Assembly (NCBI GenBank): GCA_015055805.1 | Contig: SVHN01000004.1 | Span: 62,001-126,000, forward strand | Reading direction: 5' to 3' | Length of the DNA stretch: 64,000 nucleotides | From: Clostridiales bacterium | GTDB lineage: Bacteria > Bacillota > Clostridia > Christensenellales > Borkfalkiaceae | Shown here: positions 23,933 through 31,848 of the stretch, piece after piece | Layout of the letters: each line of letters begins with the position of its first letter | Position numbering within the stretch: position 1 is the stretch's first letter | Notes under the pieces: model-generated | What the model saw: only the letters and a program-made list of their open reading frames with translations | What the model was told of the DNA's origin: nothing | Database searches by the model: none | Program-made: the position numbers and the translations under genes

Positions 23933-25327
23933 TTATATAACTATAACGCCAAACTGGTCAAGTATTCCCGAAACAAGTATTATAAATATGCAAATCGGAG
24001 CAACGTATTTAATTATAACGTTGAAATATGTGTTTAAATTCTTATTTTTATCTATACCTATTTCTTTTGGCATTATATTTTTATCAATAAACCACCCGGC
24101 AATCACGCAAGTTATTATCGATACTATCGGCAACAACACGTAATTTGACAAAATATCAAAGCTGTCAAGTATATCTTTACCGAGTATTCTTACGTCACCA
24201 AGCACACCATATCCGAGCGAAGAAAGTGATCCCAAAACTAAAACGATCGAGAACACAATAACGCACGCAGTAACTCTCTTCATTCTGCCGTCTTCACAAA
24301 GAACTGCTACTATCGCCTCAACTAGCGACACAGACGAGGTTACAGCCGCAAACAATACTAAAATAAAAAATATTACACCTATAACCCTACCGCCTGGTAG
24401 TTCGTTGAATATGTTAGTAAGCTGAATAAACATAAGGCTTGGACCTGGCTTTGCGAGAGCATTTGAAGGATCAACAGAAAACGCAAAAACCGCAGGAATA
24501 ACAATTAATGATGCGACGATTGCAAAAAGACTATCAAATATAGCTATTTGCATTGAAGAACTTTTAATACTAACGTCTTTCTTCATATATGAGCCGTACG
24601 TAATCATAATACACATGCCGATTGACATTGAGTAGAAAAGCTGTCCTAACGCGCCGAGAACCGTCTCAAACCCGAAATTACCAAAATCAGGTATAAGAGT
24701 ATACCCTACGCCTTCCCACGCGCCCTTTTGGCACAAAACGTACACCATCAAAAACAAAGAAATGATCGCTAAAGCAGGCATTAATATTTTGCTCATTTTT
24801 TCAATGCCCTTCTGCACGCCAAAAGCAACTATAACAACGGTTATAACTGCAAAAATAAAGAAAAACAAAAGTGGCTGCCAAGTATCTGAAACGAAACCAC
24901 CAAAAAACGCCGACGTGTCAACACCACTACCAACAAGCCCTTCAGCACCGATTAGGAACGACCAGCCGTATTTTACAACCCAGCCACCTATTACACAATA
25001 ATACGGAACAATTAATATTGGAACTACTACACACAGATAACCAAACCATTTAAATTTGGGATTGAGTTTAGTAAACGCGCCGATAACGCTTTTCCCTGTG
25101 TTACGACCTATTGCAATTTCAAGCATTAAAAGCGTTAGTCCAAAAAACACGGCAAGCAATATGTAAGTAAGTATAAATATACCCCCACCATAACGTGCGG
25201 TCAAATATGGAAAACGCCAAAGATTGCCAAGCCCAACAGCAGAACCTGCCGCAGACAAAACAAAACCGAGTTTGCCTGAAAACCCTAGGTGTTTTTTTTC
25301 GGTAAATTGATTTATTTGTTCTTCCAT
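23933..25327 (-). CDS. Sodium-dependent transporter, NSS (SNF) family
   Basis: A 464-residue LeuT-type Na+-coupled symporter, usually for amino acids or amines, in the cytoplasmic membrane. The TM1 signature is exact: LGFVLSAAGSAVGLGNLWRFPYLTARYGG (GNLWRFPY). About 11-12 hydrophobic segments follow, including the TM6 region (LGQLFYSMSIGMCIMITYGSY). Bacterial members of this length often have 11 TMs. It starts 14 bases after the mrp stop, an operon with PPTase and Mrp of no obvious common function. Substrate cannot be read from sequence. Confidence 0.93.
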   Translation of the reverse strand: MEEQINQFTEKKHLGFSGKLGFVLSAAGSAVGLGNLWRFPYLTARYGGGIFILTYILLAVFFGLTLLMLEIAIGRNTGKSVIGAFTKLNPKFKWFGYLCVVVPILIVPYYCVIGGWVVKYGWSFLIGAEGLVGSGVDTSAFFGGFVSDTWQPLLFFFIFAVITVVIVAFGVQKGIEKMSKILMPALAIISLFLMVYVLCQKGAWEGVGYTLIPDFGNFGFETVLGALGQLFYSMSIGMCIMITYGSYMKKDVSIKSSSMQIAIFDSLFAIVASLIVIPAVFAFSVDPSNALAKPGPSLMFIQLTNIFNELPGGRVIGVIFFILVLFAAVTSSVSLVEAIVAVLCEDGRMKRVTACVIVFSIVLVLGSLSSLGYGVLGDVRILGKDILDSFDILSNYVLLPIVSIITCVIAGWFIDKNIMPKEIGIDKNKNLNTYFNVIIKYVAPICIFIILVSGILDQFGVIVI

Positions 25328-25341
25328 TGTTATATTAATCC

Positions 25342-26166
25342 TTATTTTAATTTAATTATTTCTTCTAGTACTGAATCAAGATAATCACCAGAGAATTCTT
25401 CAATATTTCCACCGTCAGACAATGCGGCAAACTTAGAATCAATTGGCAATTTTGCTACGGTTTTTATACCAAACTCGCTTGCAGTTTCTTCAATCTTACT
25501 CTCACCGAAAATACTAATTTCTTTACCACAGTCTGGGCATTTATAATAAGACATATTTTCAACGATACCAAGTACGGGAATATTCATAAGATTTGCCATT
25601 TTCACAGCCTTACCAACTATCATAGAAACCAGTTCTTGCGGCGAAGTAACAATTATTATACCATCAACAGGTAAAGACTGGAATACTGTTAAAGGAACGT
25701 CACCTGTTCCCGGAGGCATGTCAACAAACATAAAATCCACTTCGTTCCAAACGACGTCGGTCCAGAACTGTTTTACTGCCCCTGCAATAACAGGACCTCT
25801 CCACACCACGGGATCGTTTTCATTTTCTAGCAAAAGGTTAATTGACATTACTTCAATACCTGTTTTGGTAATTGCAGGAAGTAAAAACTTATCGTCCATA
25901 GCCTGTGCTTTTTCGGTAAGTCCAAACATTTTTGGTACTGACGGGCCAGTAATATCTGCATCTAGTATTGCAGTTTTAAATCCTTTTCTCTTTGTAAGAA
26001 CTGACAATATTCCTGAAACCAAAGATTTACCGACACCACCCTTGCCGCTAACGATACCGATCACCTTTTTTACGTTGCTAAGTTCGTTCTGTTTTTCCTT
26101 AAAGTCCTTCTTTTCTTTGCAATCTTTTGAAGAACATGTCGAACAATCGTGTGTACATTCACTCAT
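25342..26166 (-). CDS. Mrp/NBP35-family Fe-S cluster carrier ATPase
   Basis: A 274-residue cytoplasmic P-loop NTPase of the Mrp/ApbC group, which binds and transfers 4Fe-4S clusters. The N-terminus is Cys-rich (ECTHDCSTCSSKDCKE), followed by a deviant Walker A, IGIVSGKGGVGKS (about residues 37-49), ADITGPSVPKMFG (about 72-84), DFMFVDMPPGTGDVPLT (about 143-159) and, later, a CxxC pair (YYKCPDCGKEI) that bridges cluster and dimer. AAGGAG lies 6 bases before the ATG. Confidence 0.93.
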   Translation of the reverse strand: MSECTHDCSTCSSKDCKEKKDFKEKQNELSNVKKVIGIVSGKGGVGKSLVSGILSVLTKRKGFKTAILDADITGPSVPKMFGLTEKAQAMDDKFLLPAITKTGIEVMSINLLLENENDPVVWRGPVIAGAVKQFWTDVVWNEVDFMFVDMPPGTGDVPLTVFQSLPVDGIIIVTSPQELVSMIVGKAVKMANLMNIPVLGIVENMSYYKCPDCGKEISIFGESKIEETASEFGIKTVAKLPIDSKFAALSDGGNIEEFSGDYLDSVLEEIIKLK

Positions 26167-26206
26167 AATTATCTCCTTCGCTATTTTAAGTCTTTGCTTT
26201 TTTATA

Positions 26207-26752
26207 TTAAAAATTCAATGATTTACAATCTACGTTTTCAAAAGTAACGTCATTATCGCAGCAACAAGCAGTTATAACAAATTCATCACCGTCTTTGTTT
26301 ACAATGCTATACTTAAACGCACCTGCTTTGCCGCATTTAAACTTGCTCTCTTCTTTTGTCCAACAATAGGTAAGATTTTGTATCTCATTTAACTCTTTGA
26401 CATTTTTACAATCAAATCTACGTTTTATTCTCAAAATCTTTTCGTTGCATTTTTCAACGTCAACGCCTATTGATTTATCAGACAATGCAACGGCAATTAA
26501 ATTACCGCTGTGTGAAATGGAAAAATAAATTCTGTCGTTTTTTTCAACCCATTGCCCGCTGTCATGCAATTGAAACTCATAGTTAGAATCTTTTGTTACA
26601 TATTCAAGAAGTTTCCAAACAAAATAACTCTGTTTTTTTCTATCCAAGTTGTTAATGGAATTAACATAATCAACTCTTTCTTTACAAGATAGATTTGAAA
26701 AATTACAGCAAGATAGCATATCGTCAATAACCGAATAATAAACTTTACTCAT
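26207..26752 (-). CDS. 4'-phosphopantetheinyl transferase family protein
   Basis: A 181-residue Sfp/AcpS-superfamily enzyme that would convert apo carrier proteins to the holo form using CoA. Motifs: IYFSISHSGNLIAVALSDKSIGVDVEK (about residues 72-98; the Asp of GVDVE binds Mg2+) and YCWTKEESKFK (about 128-138; Glu and Lys). It is shorter than Sfp. A candidate substrate is the ACP at 50383. The ATG sits only six bases after a consensus extended -10, with no ribosome site, implying a leaderless mRNA. It leads an operon with mrp and the NSS transporter. Confidence 0.85.
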   Translation of the reverse strand: MSKVYYSVIDDMLSCCNFSNLSCKERVDYVNSINNLDRKKQSYFVWKLLEYVTKDSNYEFQLHDSGQWVEKNDRIYFSISHSGNLIAVALSDKSIGVDVEKCNEKILRIKRRFDCKNVKELNEIQNLTYCWTKEESKFKCGKAGAFKYSIVNKDGDEFVITACCCDNDVTFENVDCKSLNF

Positions 26753-26758
26753 TTATTC

Positions 26759-26787
26759 ATTATATCAAACATTTTAAGAAAGGGCAA
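26759..26787 (-). promoter_or_regulatory. Extended -10 promoter abutting the PPTase start codon
   Basis: TTGCCC (26787-26782), 17 bp, TGA-TATAAT (-10 at 26764-26759), then six bases to ATG. The transcript would begin at or within a base or two of the start codon. Confidence 0.7.
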
Positions 26788-26845
26788 ATTTAGTTAAGGT
26801 ATTTACTAAAAAATTTTATATAAATTTATTTTTTTTGAAAAAGCC

Positions 26846-26874
26846 TTGCAAATATATAACTTTCGTGATAGAAT
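26846..26874 (+). promoter_or_regulatory. Promoter of ppa
   Basis: TTGCAA (26846-26851), 17 bp, TAGAAT (26869-26874); AGGAG then lies 6 bases before the ppa ATG. Confidence 0.75.
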
Positions 26875-26901
26875 AAATATTATTTATTTAAGGAGAATAT
26901 C

Positions 26902-27444
26902 ATGAATATTTGGCACGACATAGAAAGTAATAGAATTAAACCCGAAGAATTTATTGCCGTAGTTGAAATAAGCAAAGGCTCCAAGCAAAAATACGAAATG
27001 GACAAAAAGACGGGACTATTGCGTCTTGACAGAATCCTATACACTTCTACACACTACCCTGCAAATTACGGATTTATTCCGCACACGTTAGCAGCCGATA
27101 ATGACCCACTCGACGTACTAATTCTCTGTTCAGAAAGTCTTATTCCTATGAGTTTAGTTAAGTGTTACCCTATCGGCGTTATAATAATGAACGATAACGG
27201 CGCGGTAGACGAAAAAATTATAGCAATCCCCGACACCGATCCAAACTACAATACCTATAAAAGTATCCACGACTTGCCAGTGCATATTTTTGAAGAAATG
27301 AGACACTTTTTCTCCGTATATAAACAGTTAGAGAATAAAAACACTACGGTTGACGTTGCATCAGATAAAGACGTTGCAGTTAAAATAATTGAGCAATCTA
27401 TGGAAAATTATAAAGTTCATCTTTACGAACTTACCGCAAAATAA
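26902..27444 (+). CDS. ppa: Inorganic pyrophosphatase (family I)
   Basis: Hydrolyses pyrophosphate from biosynthetic reactions in the cytoplasm. The 180-residue product shows family I features: VVEISKGSKQKYEMDKKTG (about residues 20-38), LYTSTHYPANYGFIPHTL (about 49-66), and the metal-binding signature DNDPLDVLIL (about 70-80), followed by the DEKIIAIPDTDP region (about 105). Length is typical (about 175-185). It is monocistronic, between its own promoter and a bidirectional terminator. It may help pull pyrophosphate-producing steps such as the PaaK ligases next door, but that holds for many reactions. Confidence 0.96.
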   Translation: MNIWHDIESNRIKPEEFIAVVEISKGSKQKYEMDKKTGLLRLDRILYTSTHYPANYGFIPHTLAADNDPLDVLILCSESLIPMSLVKCYPIGVIIMNDNGAVDEKIIAIPDTDPNYNTYKSIHDLPVHIFEEMRHFFSVYKQLENKNTTVDVASDKDVAVKIIEQSMENYKVHLYELTAK

Positions 27445-27458
27445 TACTTAGACAACAT

Positions 27459-27486
27459 AAAAGCAGCAAAGAAATTTGCTGCTTTT
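27459..27486. terminator. Bidirectional terminator between ppa and the aminotransferase
   Basis: AAAAGCAGCAAA-GAAA-TTTGCTGCTTTT, 12-bp perfect arms with A and T tracts; ends both ppa and the eight-gene aromatic operon. Confidence 0.92.
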
Positions 27487-27501
27487 TCTCATTATAAATG
27501 A

Positions 27502-28695
27502 TTATATCAATCCACAATCTTTTGCAAGAGCCTTAAACGCAGGCAACGAATTTTTAATTCTATTATTATCGACGCAATATGCTATTCTTACGTAACCATT
27601 TACACCAAAATCATCACAAGGCACGACTAAGATTTCATATTGCTTTGCCTTCTCGTAAAACTCAGTAGCGTTTTTAAAAGGTGATTTAACAAATAAATAG
27701 AACGCGCCGTCAGGCTTTACGCACTCAAAACCGTACTCCGTCAAAGCATTGTAAATCAAATCGCGATTTTCTTTATACGCGCTTATATTAACCTTTGCGT
27801 TTATGCATGACATAACGACCTTTTGGAACATACTTGGAGCGCAAACGTAACCAAGAGAGCGTCCAGCCCCACAAACAGCCAAATATACGTCTTTTGAATC
27901 AATCATCAACGGATTAACTGCAATATACCCTATCCTTTCACCCGGCAATGATAATGATTTAGAATACGAATAACAAATTAAGGTATTATTATAATAATTC
28001 ATTAAATACGGAACATTTATATCATTATAAACAAGTTCACGGTACGGCTCGTCCGCAATAAGATAAATAACCTTATTATACTCTTTCTGTTTTCTTTCAA
28101 GAATTTCGCAAACCTTACTAATGGTATCTTCTGTGTACACAACACCACTTGGATTATTTGGTGAATTAATTATAACAGCCTTTGTCTTTGGCGTTATTTT
28201 ACTTTCAAAATCTTCAACGTTGATTTGGAAGGTTTTTTCTTCAGGATCAGAAACAACAAGTGTTCCGCCAGCGTTTTGTACAAATACTCTATATTCAGTA
28301 AAGAATGGAGCAAAAACAATGCACTCGTCCCCCTCGTTGAACACGGCTTTTAGGCAAATTGAAAGTGATGCCGCTGCGCCGCACGTCATATAGATGTCGT
28401 TCGCAGAAAGATTTAACCCAAATTTATCGTTAATGCTGTCGGATATGGTTTTTCTAACCGTAAAATCGCCTTGCGCAGACGTGTAGCCGTGAAGCGCTGT
28501 TGAATTCTCATTATCTAGCAAATCTTTAATAGCTCGACTTACTTCCTTAGGCGGTTCAACGCTAGGATTTCCAAGACTAAAATCAAAAACTTTATCTGCT
28601 CCGATTTCAGCGGCGCGGACTTTACTATATTCAAAGATTTCTCTTATTATTGAACGTTTACTCCCAAGCTCATAGGCTTTTTTGTTTATATTCAT
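27502..28695 (-). CDS. PLP-dependent aminotransferase, class I/II (candidate aromatic aminotransferase)
   Basis: A 397-residue fold-type I aminotransferase. It shows the AspC-like pattern FDFSLGNPSVEPP, YMTCGAAASLSICLKAV, VIINSPNNPSGVVY (about residue 175), LIADEPYRELVY (about 210) and the PLP-Lys motif CYSYSKSLSLPGERIGYIA (about 243-261). It is the last gene of the operon that begins with the Phe/Tyr attenuator, 8 bases after the amidohydrolase. Its operon position suggests it converts arylpyruvates to Phe/Tyr, using glutamate; sequence alone does not fix the substrate. AAGGAG lies 4 bases before the ATG. Confidence 0.88.
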   Translation of the reverse strand: MNINKKAYELGSKRSIIREIFEYSKVRAAEIGADKVFDFSLGNPSVEPPKEVSRAIKDLLDNENSTALHGYTSAQGDFTVRKTISDSINDKFGLNLSANDIYMTCGAAASLSICLKAVFNEGDECIVFAPFFTEYRVFVQNAGGTLVVSDPEEKTFQINVEDFESKITPKTKAVIINSPNNPSGVVYTEDTISKVCEILERKQKEYNKVIYLIADEPYRELVYNDINVPYLMNYYNNTLICYSYSKSLSLPGERIGYIAVNPLMIDSKDVYLAVCGAGRSLGYVCAPSMFQKVVMSCINAKVNISAYKENRDLIYNALTEYGFECVKPDGAFYLFVKSPFKNATEFYEKAKQYEILVVPCDDFGVNGYVRIAYCVDNNRIKNSLPAFKALAKDCGLI

Positions 28696-28703
28696 AACTC
28701 TCC

Positions 28704-29507
28704 TTACAAATCAAGCAACTTGATTGCATTTTTATAGAATATTTTTTCTTCAGTTTCTTTGTCAAGTCCGTACGACTTTAATATTTCTACGTCCGACTTA
28801 ATCTCTCGCCACGGGCAATCGGTTGCAAAAAGAATTCTATCGTCGCCGTGCTTATAAAGTATATCCTTAAATGTTTTTTCACTAATTTCGTGTAGTGTAA
28901 AAGCCGTATCAAAATACACCTTTTCTCCAGCTAAAACATTTAATACCGTATTCCATTGCTTATGACCGCCGTAATGCGCAAGCACGAATTTATCGTGCTT
29001 TACTTCTTGTATAACTTCTAAAACCATTTCTGGCGGGCACTTTACAGTTTCACCCAAATAACCGTCGTCTACACCTGCGTGTGTTACAACTATTAAATCA
29101 TATTTTTTTGCGCATTTAAGGATATTAACGTAACCGTCAATATTGATAAACGAATTTTGATAATCGGGATGAATTTTAACGCCTTTGATACCATTATCTT
29201 TTAAAAATTTTAGTTTTCCGTCAATGTCTTCGCAATCAGGGTGAATACCGCCGAAAGATATTATTTTTTTATTTTCTGGATTAGCATTGATTCCGCAAAC
29301 AAATTTTGTAACACTATCAAACTGTGTCGGCTTTGTTAAAACTGGAAGTGCGACTGCCATATCTATCCCTGCTCGGTCAATTGCTTTTAATAAACCCGCA
29401 ACCGTTCCGTCCGTACACGGATTCCCATTTGAACGCTCTTTTAGTGCATTTATTGTTGGTTGAGCAATTTTATCAGGAAAAACGTGCGTATGAAAATCTA
29501 TTATCAT
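28704..29507 (-). CDS. Amidohydrolase family 2 (ACMSD-like) protein
   Basis: A 267-residue metal-dependent TIM barrel: IIDFHTHVFPDK (His-x-His metal motif) at the N-terminus, GVKIHPDYQNSF (about 128), VVTHAGVDDGY (about 160), VLAHYGGHKQW (about 198) and LFATDCPWRE (about 240; catalytic Asp). The family includes hydrolases and aromatic-acid decarboxylases, so a role on an arylacetate or aryl-pyruvate conjugate (for example releasing an arylacetate from an amide) is possible but unproven. It lies in the aromatic operon, one base after the ACT gene. Confidence 0.8.
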   Translation of the reverse strand: MIIDFHTHVFPDKIAQPTINALKERSNGNPCTDGTVAGLLKAIDRAGIDMAVALPVLTKPTQFDSVTKFVCGINANPENKKIISFGGIHPDCEDIDGKLKFLKDNGIKGVKIHPDYQNSFINIDGYVNILKCAKKYDLIVVTHAGVDDGYLGETVKCPPEMVLEVIQEVKHDKFVLAHYGGHKQWNTVLNVLAGEKVYFDTAFTLHEISEKTFKDILYKHGDDRILFATDCPWREIKSDVEILKSYGLDKETEEKIFYKNAIKLLDL

Positions 29508-29508
29508 A

Positions 29509-29937
29509 TTATAATGATGCTATTTCTTCAAAAGACAGAGTTTTTACGCCGTGCGCCGAAAGAACGCTATCTGCAAGTGCTAAATCTGATGCTTTAAGAA
29601 CAACAGATGCTTCCTGTCCGTCGATTGAAAGCCCGTACATATATTCTACGTTTATATTGTTATCTGCTAAGAGTGTCAACAAATCTTGCAAACTTCCTGC
29701 TTGATGAGTGATTTTAATAACGATAACGTCAGTAAGCATTGTAGAAAATCCGTCTTCAGAAAGTTTTTGCTTTCCAAGTTCGGGATTATTAACGATAAGA
29801 CGCAATAGTCCATATTCGGTCGTGTCGGCTAAACTCAAAGATAAAATATTTACCTTGTTAGTCTTTAATACGTTAAGAACTTCGCCAAGTCTTCCCTGTC
29901 TATTTTCAATAAAAACTGATAACTGTTTTGCAACCAT
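29509..29937 (-). CDS. Tandem ACT-domain protein
   Basis: A 142-residue protein made of two ACT domains: residues 1-70 (KQLSVFIENRQGRLGEVLNVLKTNKVNILSLSL) and 70-140 (VIVIKITHQAGSLQDLLTLLADNNINVEYMYGL). ACT domains bind amino acids and signal feedback. Such small ACT proteins are commonly next to paaK and ior genes. It probably senses Phe/Tyr or a related aryl compound and modulates a partner enzyme. AGGAGG lies 7 bases before the ATG, and it follows the second paaK by 21 bases. Confidence 0.9.
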   Translation of the reverse strand: MVAKQLSVFIENRQGRLGEVLNVLKTNKVNILSLSLADTTEYGLLRLIVNNPELGKQKLSEDGFSTMLTDVIVIKITHQAGSLQDLLTLLADNNINVEYMYGLSIDGQEASVVLKASDLALADSVLSAHGVKTLSFEEIASL

Positions 29938-29958
29938 AATAATTCCTCCTAAAATATA

Positions 29959-31257
29959 TTAATATAATTTACGTTTATCAATAACGTGAACGGCTTTACC
30001 CTCACTTCTAACCAAGGTCTGTGGTTCAACGATTTTAACCTTAGGATTAAGCCCAAGTGCCTGTGATAATACGTGAGTAATCTTTTGGGTAAGCTTTTCA
30101 AGACCTCTAATTTCGTCAGTGAAATACTGCGGATTCAGTTCAACTTGAATCTCAAGCGTATCAAGATTATTTACTCTATCGACGATCATCATATAATGTG
30201 GTGAAACTTCGTCAACTTCTATAAGAGCCGCTTCAACTTGGCTTGGGAATACGTTAACGCCACGAATAATAAGCATATCGTCGACACGTCCCTTAAACCT
30301 GCTTATTCTTGCACTAGTTCTACCGCAATCACAAGTAGCGTAATCAATACTAGTTAAGTCCTTAGTTCTGTATCTTAAAAGCGGTAAACCTTCTTTTGTA
30401 AGCGTAGTAAATACCAATTCACCCGTTTCACCAACCGTTTGCGGTTGCATAGTAGCAGAATTAATAATTTCCGGATAAAAATGATCTTCGCAAACGTGTA
30501 ACCCTTTATGAAATTCACAGTCGCAAGCAACGCCGGGTCCCATAACTTCGCTAAGCCCATAAATATCAAATGCTTTAATATTTAAGCGTTCTTCAATTTC
30601 TTTGTGCATTTTTTCAGTCCATGGTTCTGCACCGCAAATAGCTGCTTTAAGTTTGATATCCTTTACCATATTTTCAGTTTCTAATACTTCAGCAATATGT
30701 AAAAGATAAGACGGAGTACAAGCAATAGCCGTTGCACCAAAATCTACCATCATCGTAGTCAATTTTTTGGAGTTACCAGTACTCATAGGAACAACCATTG
30801 CGCCTATTTTTTCTGCGCCGCTGTGGGCCCCAAGCCCACCGGTAAACAAACCGTATCCATAAGCAATTTGAACGATATCGTTTCTGCCAACACCAGCCAT
30901 AGAAAAGCATCTAGCAACACACTCAGACCAAACGTCAAGATCGTGACGAGTGTAGCCAACAACGGTTGCTTTACCAGTAGTTCCACTAGATGCGTGTATT
31001 CTAACTATCTGTGATTGCGGTACAGCAAAAAGTCCAAAAGGATAGTTATCCCTTAAATCGTCCTTAGTGGTAAAGGGAAGTTTGGTGATATCTTCTATAC
31101 TTTTTATGTCGCCGGGCAACATGCCAAGAACTTGCATTTTTTTACGATAAAAATCAACGTTATGATATACGTAATCTACAAGTTTTACAAGTCTTGCGCT
31201 CTGTAAAGACGAAAGTTCGTCTCTACTCATACATTCTTTAGTTTCATTCCAAATCAT
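29959..31257 (-). CDS. paaK: Arylacetate-CoA ligase (PaaK family), copy 2
   Basis: AMP-forming phenylacetate-CoA ligase-like enzyme, 432 residues: arylacetate + ATP + CoA to arylacetyl-CoA + AMP + PPi. Adenylation motifs: RIHASSGTTGKATVVGYT (P-loop, about residue 87), AIACTPSYLLHI (about 172), AFDIYGLSEVMGPGVACDC (about 230) and the C-terminal PSQVEAALIEVDEVSPHYMM domain. It is clearly paralogous to the copy at 33590 but diverged throughout, so the two may favour different arylacetates (phenyl-, hydroxyphenyl- or indoleacetate). It follows iorB by 17 bases. Confidence 0.93.
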   Translation of the reverse strand: MIWNETKECMSRDELSSLQSARLVKLVDYVYHNVDFYRKKMQVLGMLPGDIKSIEDITKLPFTTKDDLRDNYPFGLFAVPQSQIVRIHASSGTTGKATVVGYTRHDLDVWSECVARCFSMAGVGRNDIVQIAYGYGLFTGGLGAHSGAEKIGAMVVPMSTGNSKKLTTMMVDFGATAIACTPSYLLHIAEVLETENMVKDIKLKAAICGAEPWTEKMHKEIEERLNIKAFDIYGLSEVMGPGVACDCEFHKGLHVCEDHFYPEIINSATMQPQTVGETGELVFTTLTKEGLPLLRYRTKDLTSIDYATCDCGRTSARISRFKGRVDDMLIIRGVNVFPSQVEAALIEVDEVSPHYMMIVDRVNNLDTLEIQVELNPQYFTDEIRGLEKLTQKITHVLSQALGLNPKVKIVEPQTLVRSEGKAVHVIDKRKLY

Positions 31258-31274
31258 TTTTCACACCCCTAATT

Positions 31275-31844
31275 TTAAGAATTATATCCAGCGTCAAACG
31301 CGCTCTTGTTTATATCAATAGTTTTTTGTGGAACAGTCTTTTCAATAACGCTTACCCATTCCTCGTATTTAAATCCTATATGTTTAGCCGCAACCCCAAG
31401 GACAACTGAATTTAGCACCTTGCTGTTCCCAAGTTTTTTCGCAATTGCTGCACCGTCAATCGTATATACGTTGTGATCTTTTTTTAGGTTTTCAATAATA
31501 TTTTCGGGATAAGTGCTCGCCCCTATAACAACGGTCATAGGATCTATTCTGCAATCATTAACTATAAGCTTACCATCTTTTTTTAAGAAATGAGCATATC
31601 TAAGAGCCTCTAACCTTTCAAATGCGATCAGAACGTCAACGTTGCCTTCTTCAACGACAGGCTCGTTTACCTGTTTATCAAACCTTACGAACGTAACCAC
31701 GCTCCCGCCACGCTGAGCCATACCGTGAACTTCCGAAAGTTTAACATCAAACCCAGCATTAAGAGCGGTTTTACCTATAATTCTGCTAGTAAGAAGTGTT
31801 CCTTGTCCACCAACACCAACAACCATAACGTTTAATTTTTCCAT
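31275..31844 (-). CDS. iorB: Indolepyruvate:ferredoxin oxidoreductase, beta subunit
   Basis: The 189-residue gamma-type domain subunit of IorAB: VMVVGVGGQGTLLTSRIIG at the N-terminus, DVKLSEVHGMAQRGGSVVTFVRF (about residues 35-57), DVLIAFERLEALRYAHFLKKDG (about 69-90). IorAB reversibly interconverts arylpyruvate + CoA + oxidised ferredoxin with arylacetyl-CoA + CO2 + reduced ferredoxin. Length is normal. It starts 4 bases after the iorA stop with its ribosome site inside iorA. Confidence 0.95.
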   Translation of the reverse strand: MEKLNVMVVGVGGQGTLLTSRIIGKTALNAGFDVKLSEVHGMAQRGGSVVTFVRFDKQVNEPVVEEGNVDVLIAFERLEALRYAHFLKKDGKLIVNDCRIDPMTVVIGASTYPENIIENLKKDHNVYTIDGAAIAKKLGNSKVLNSVVLGVAAKHIGFKYEEWVSVIEKTVPQKTIDINKSAFDAGYNS

Positions 31845-31848
31845 ATTA

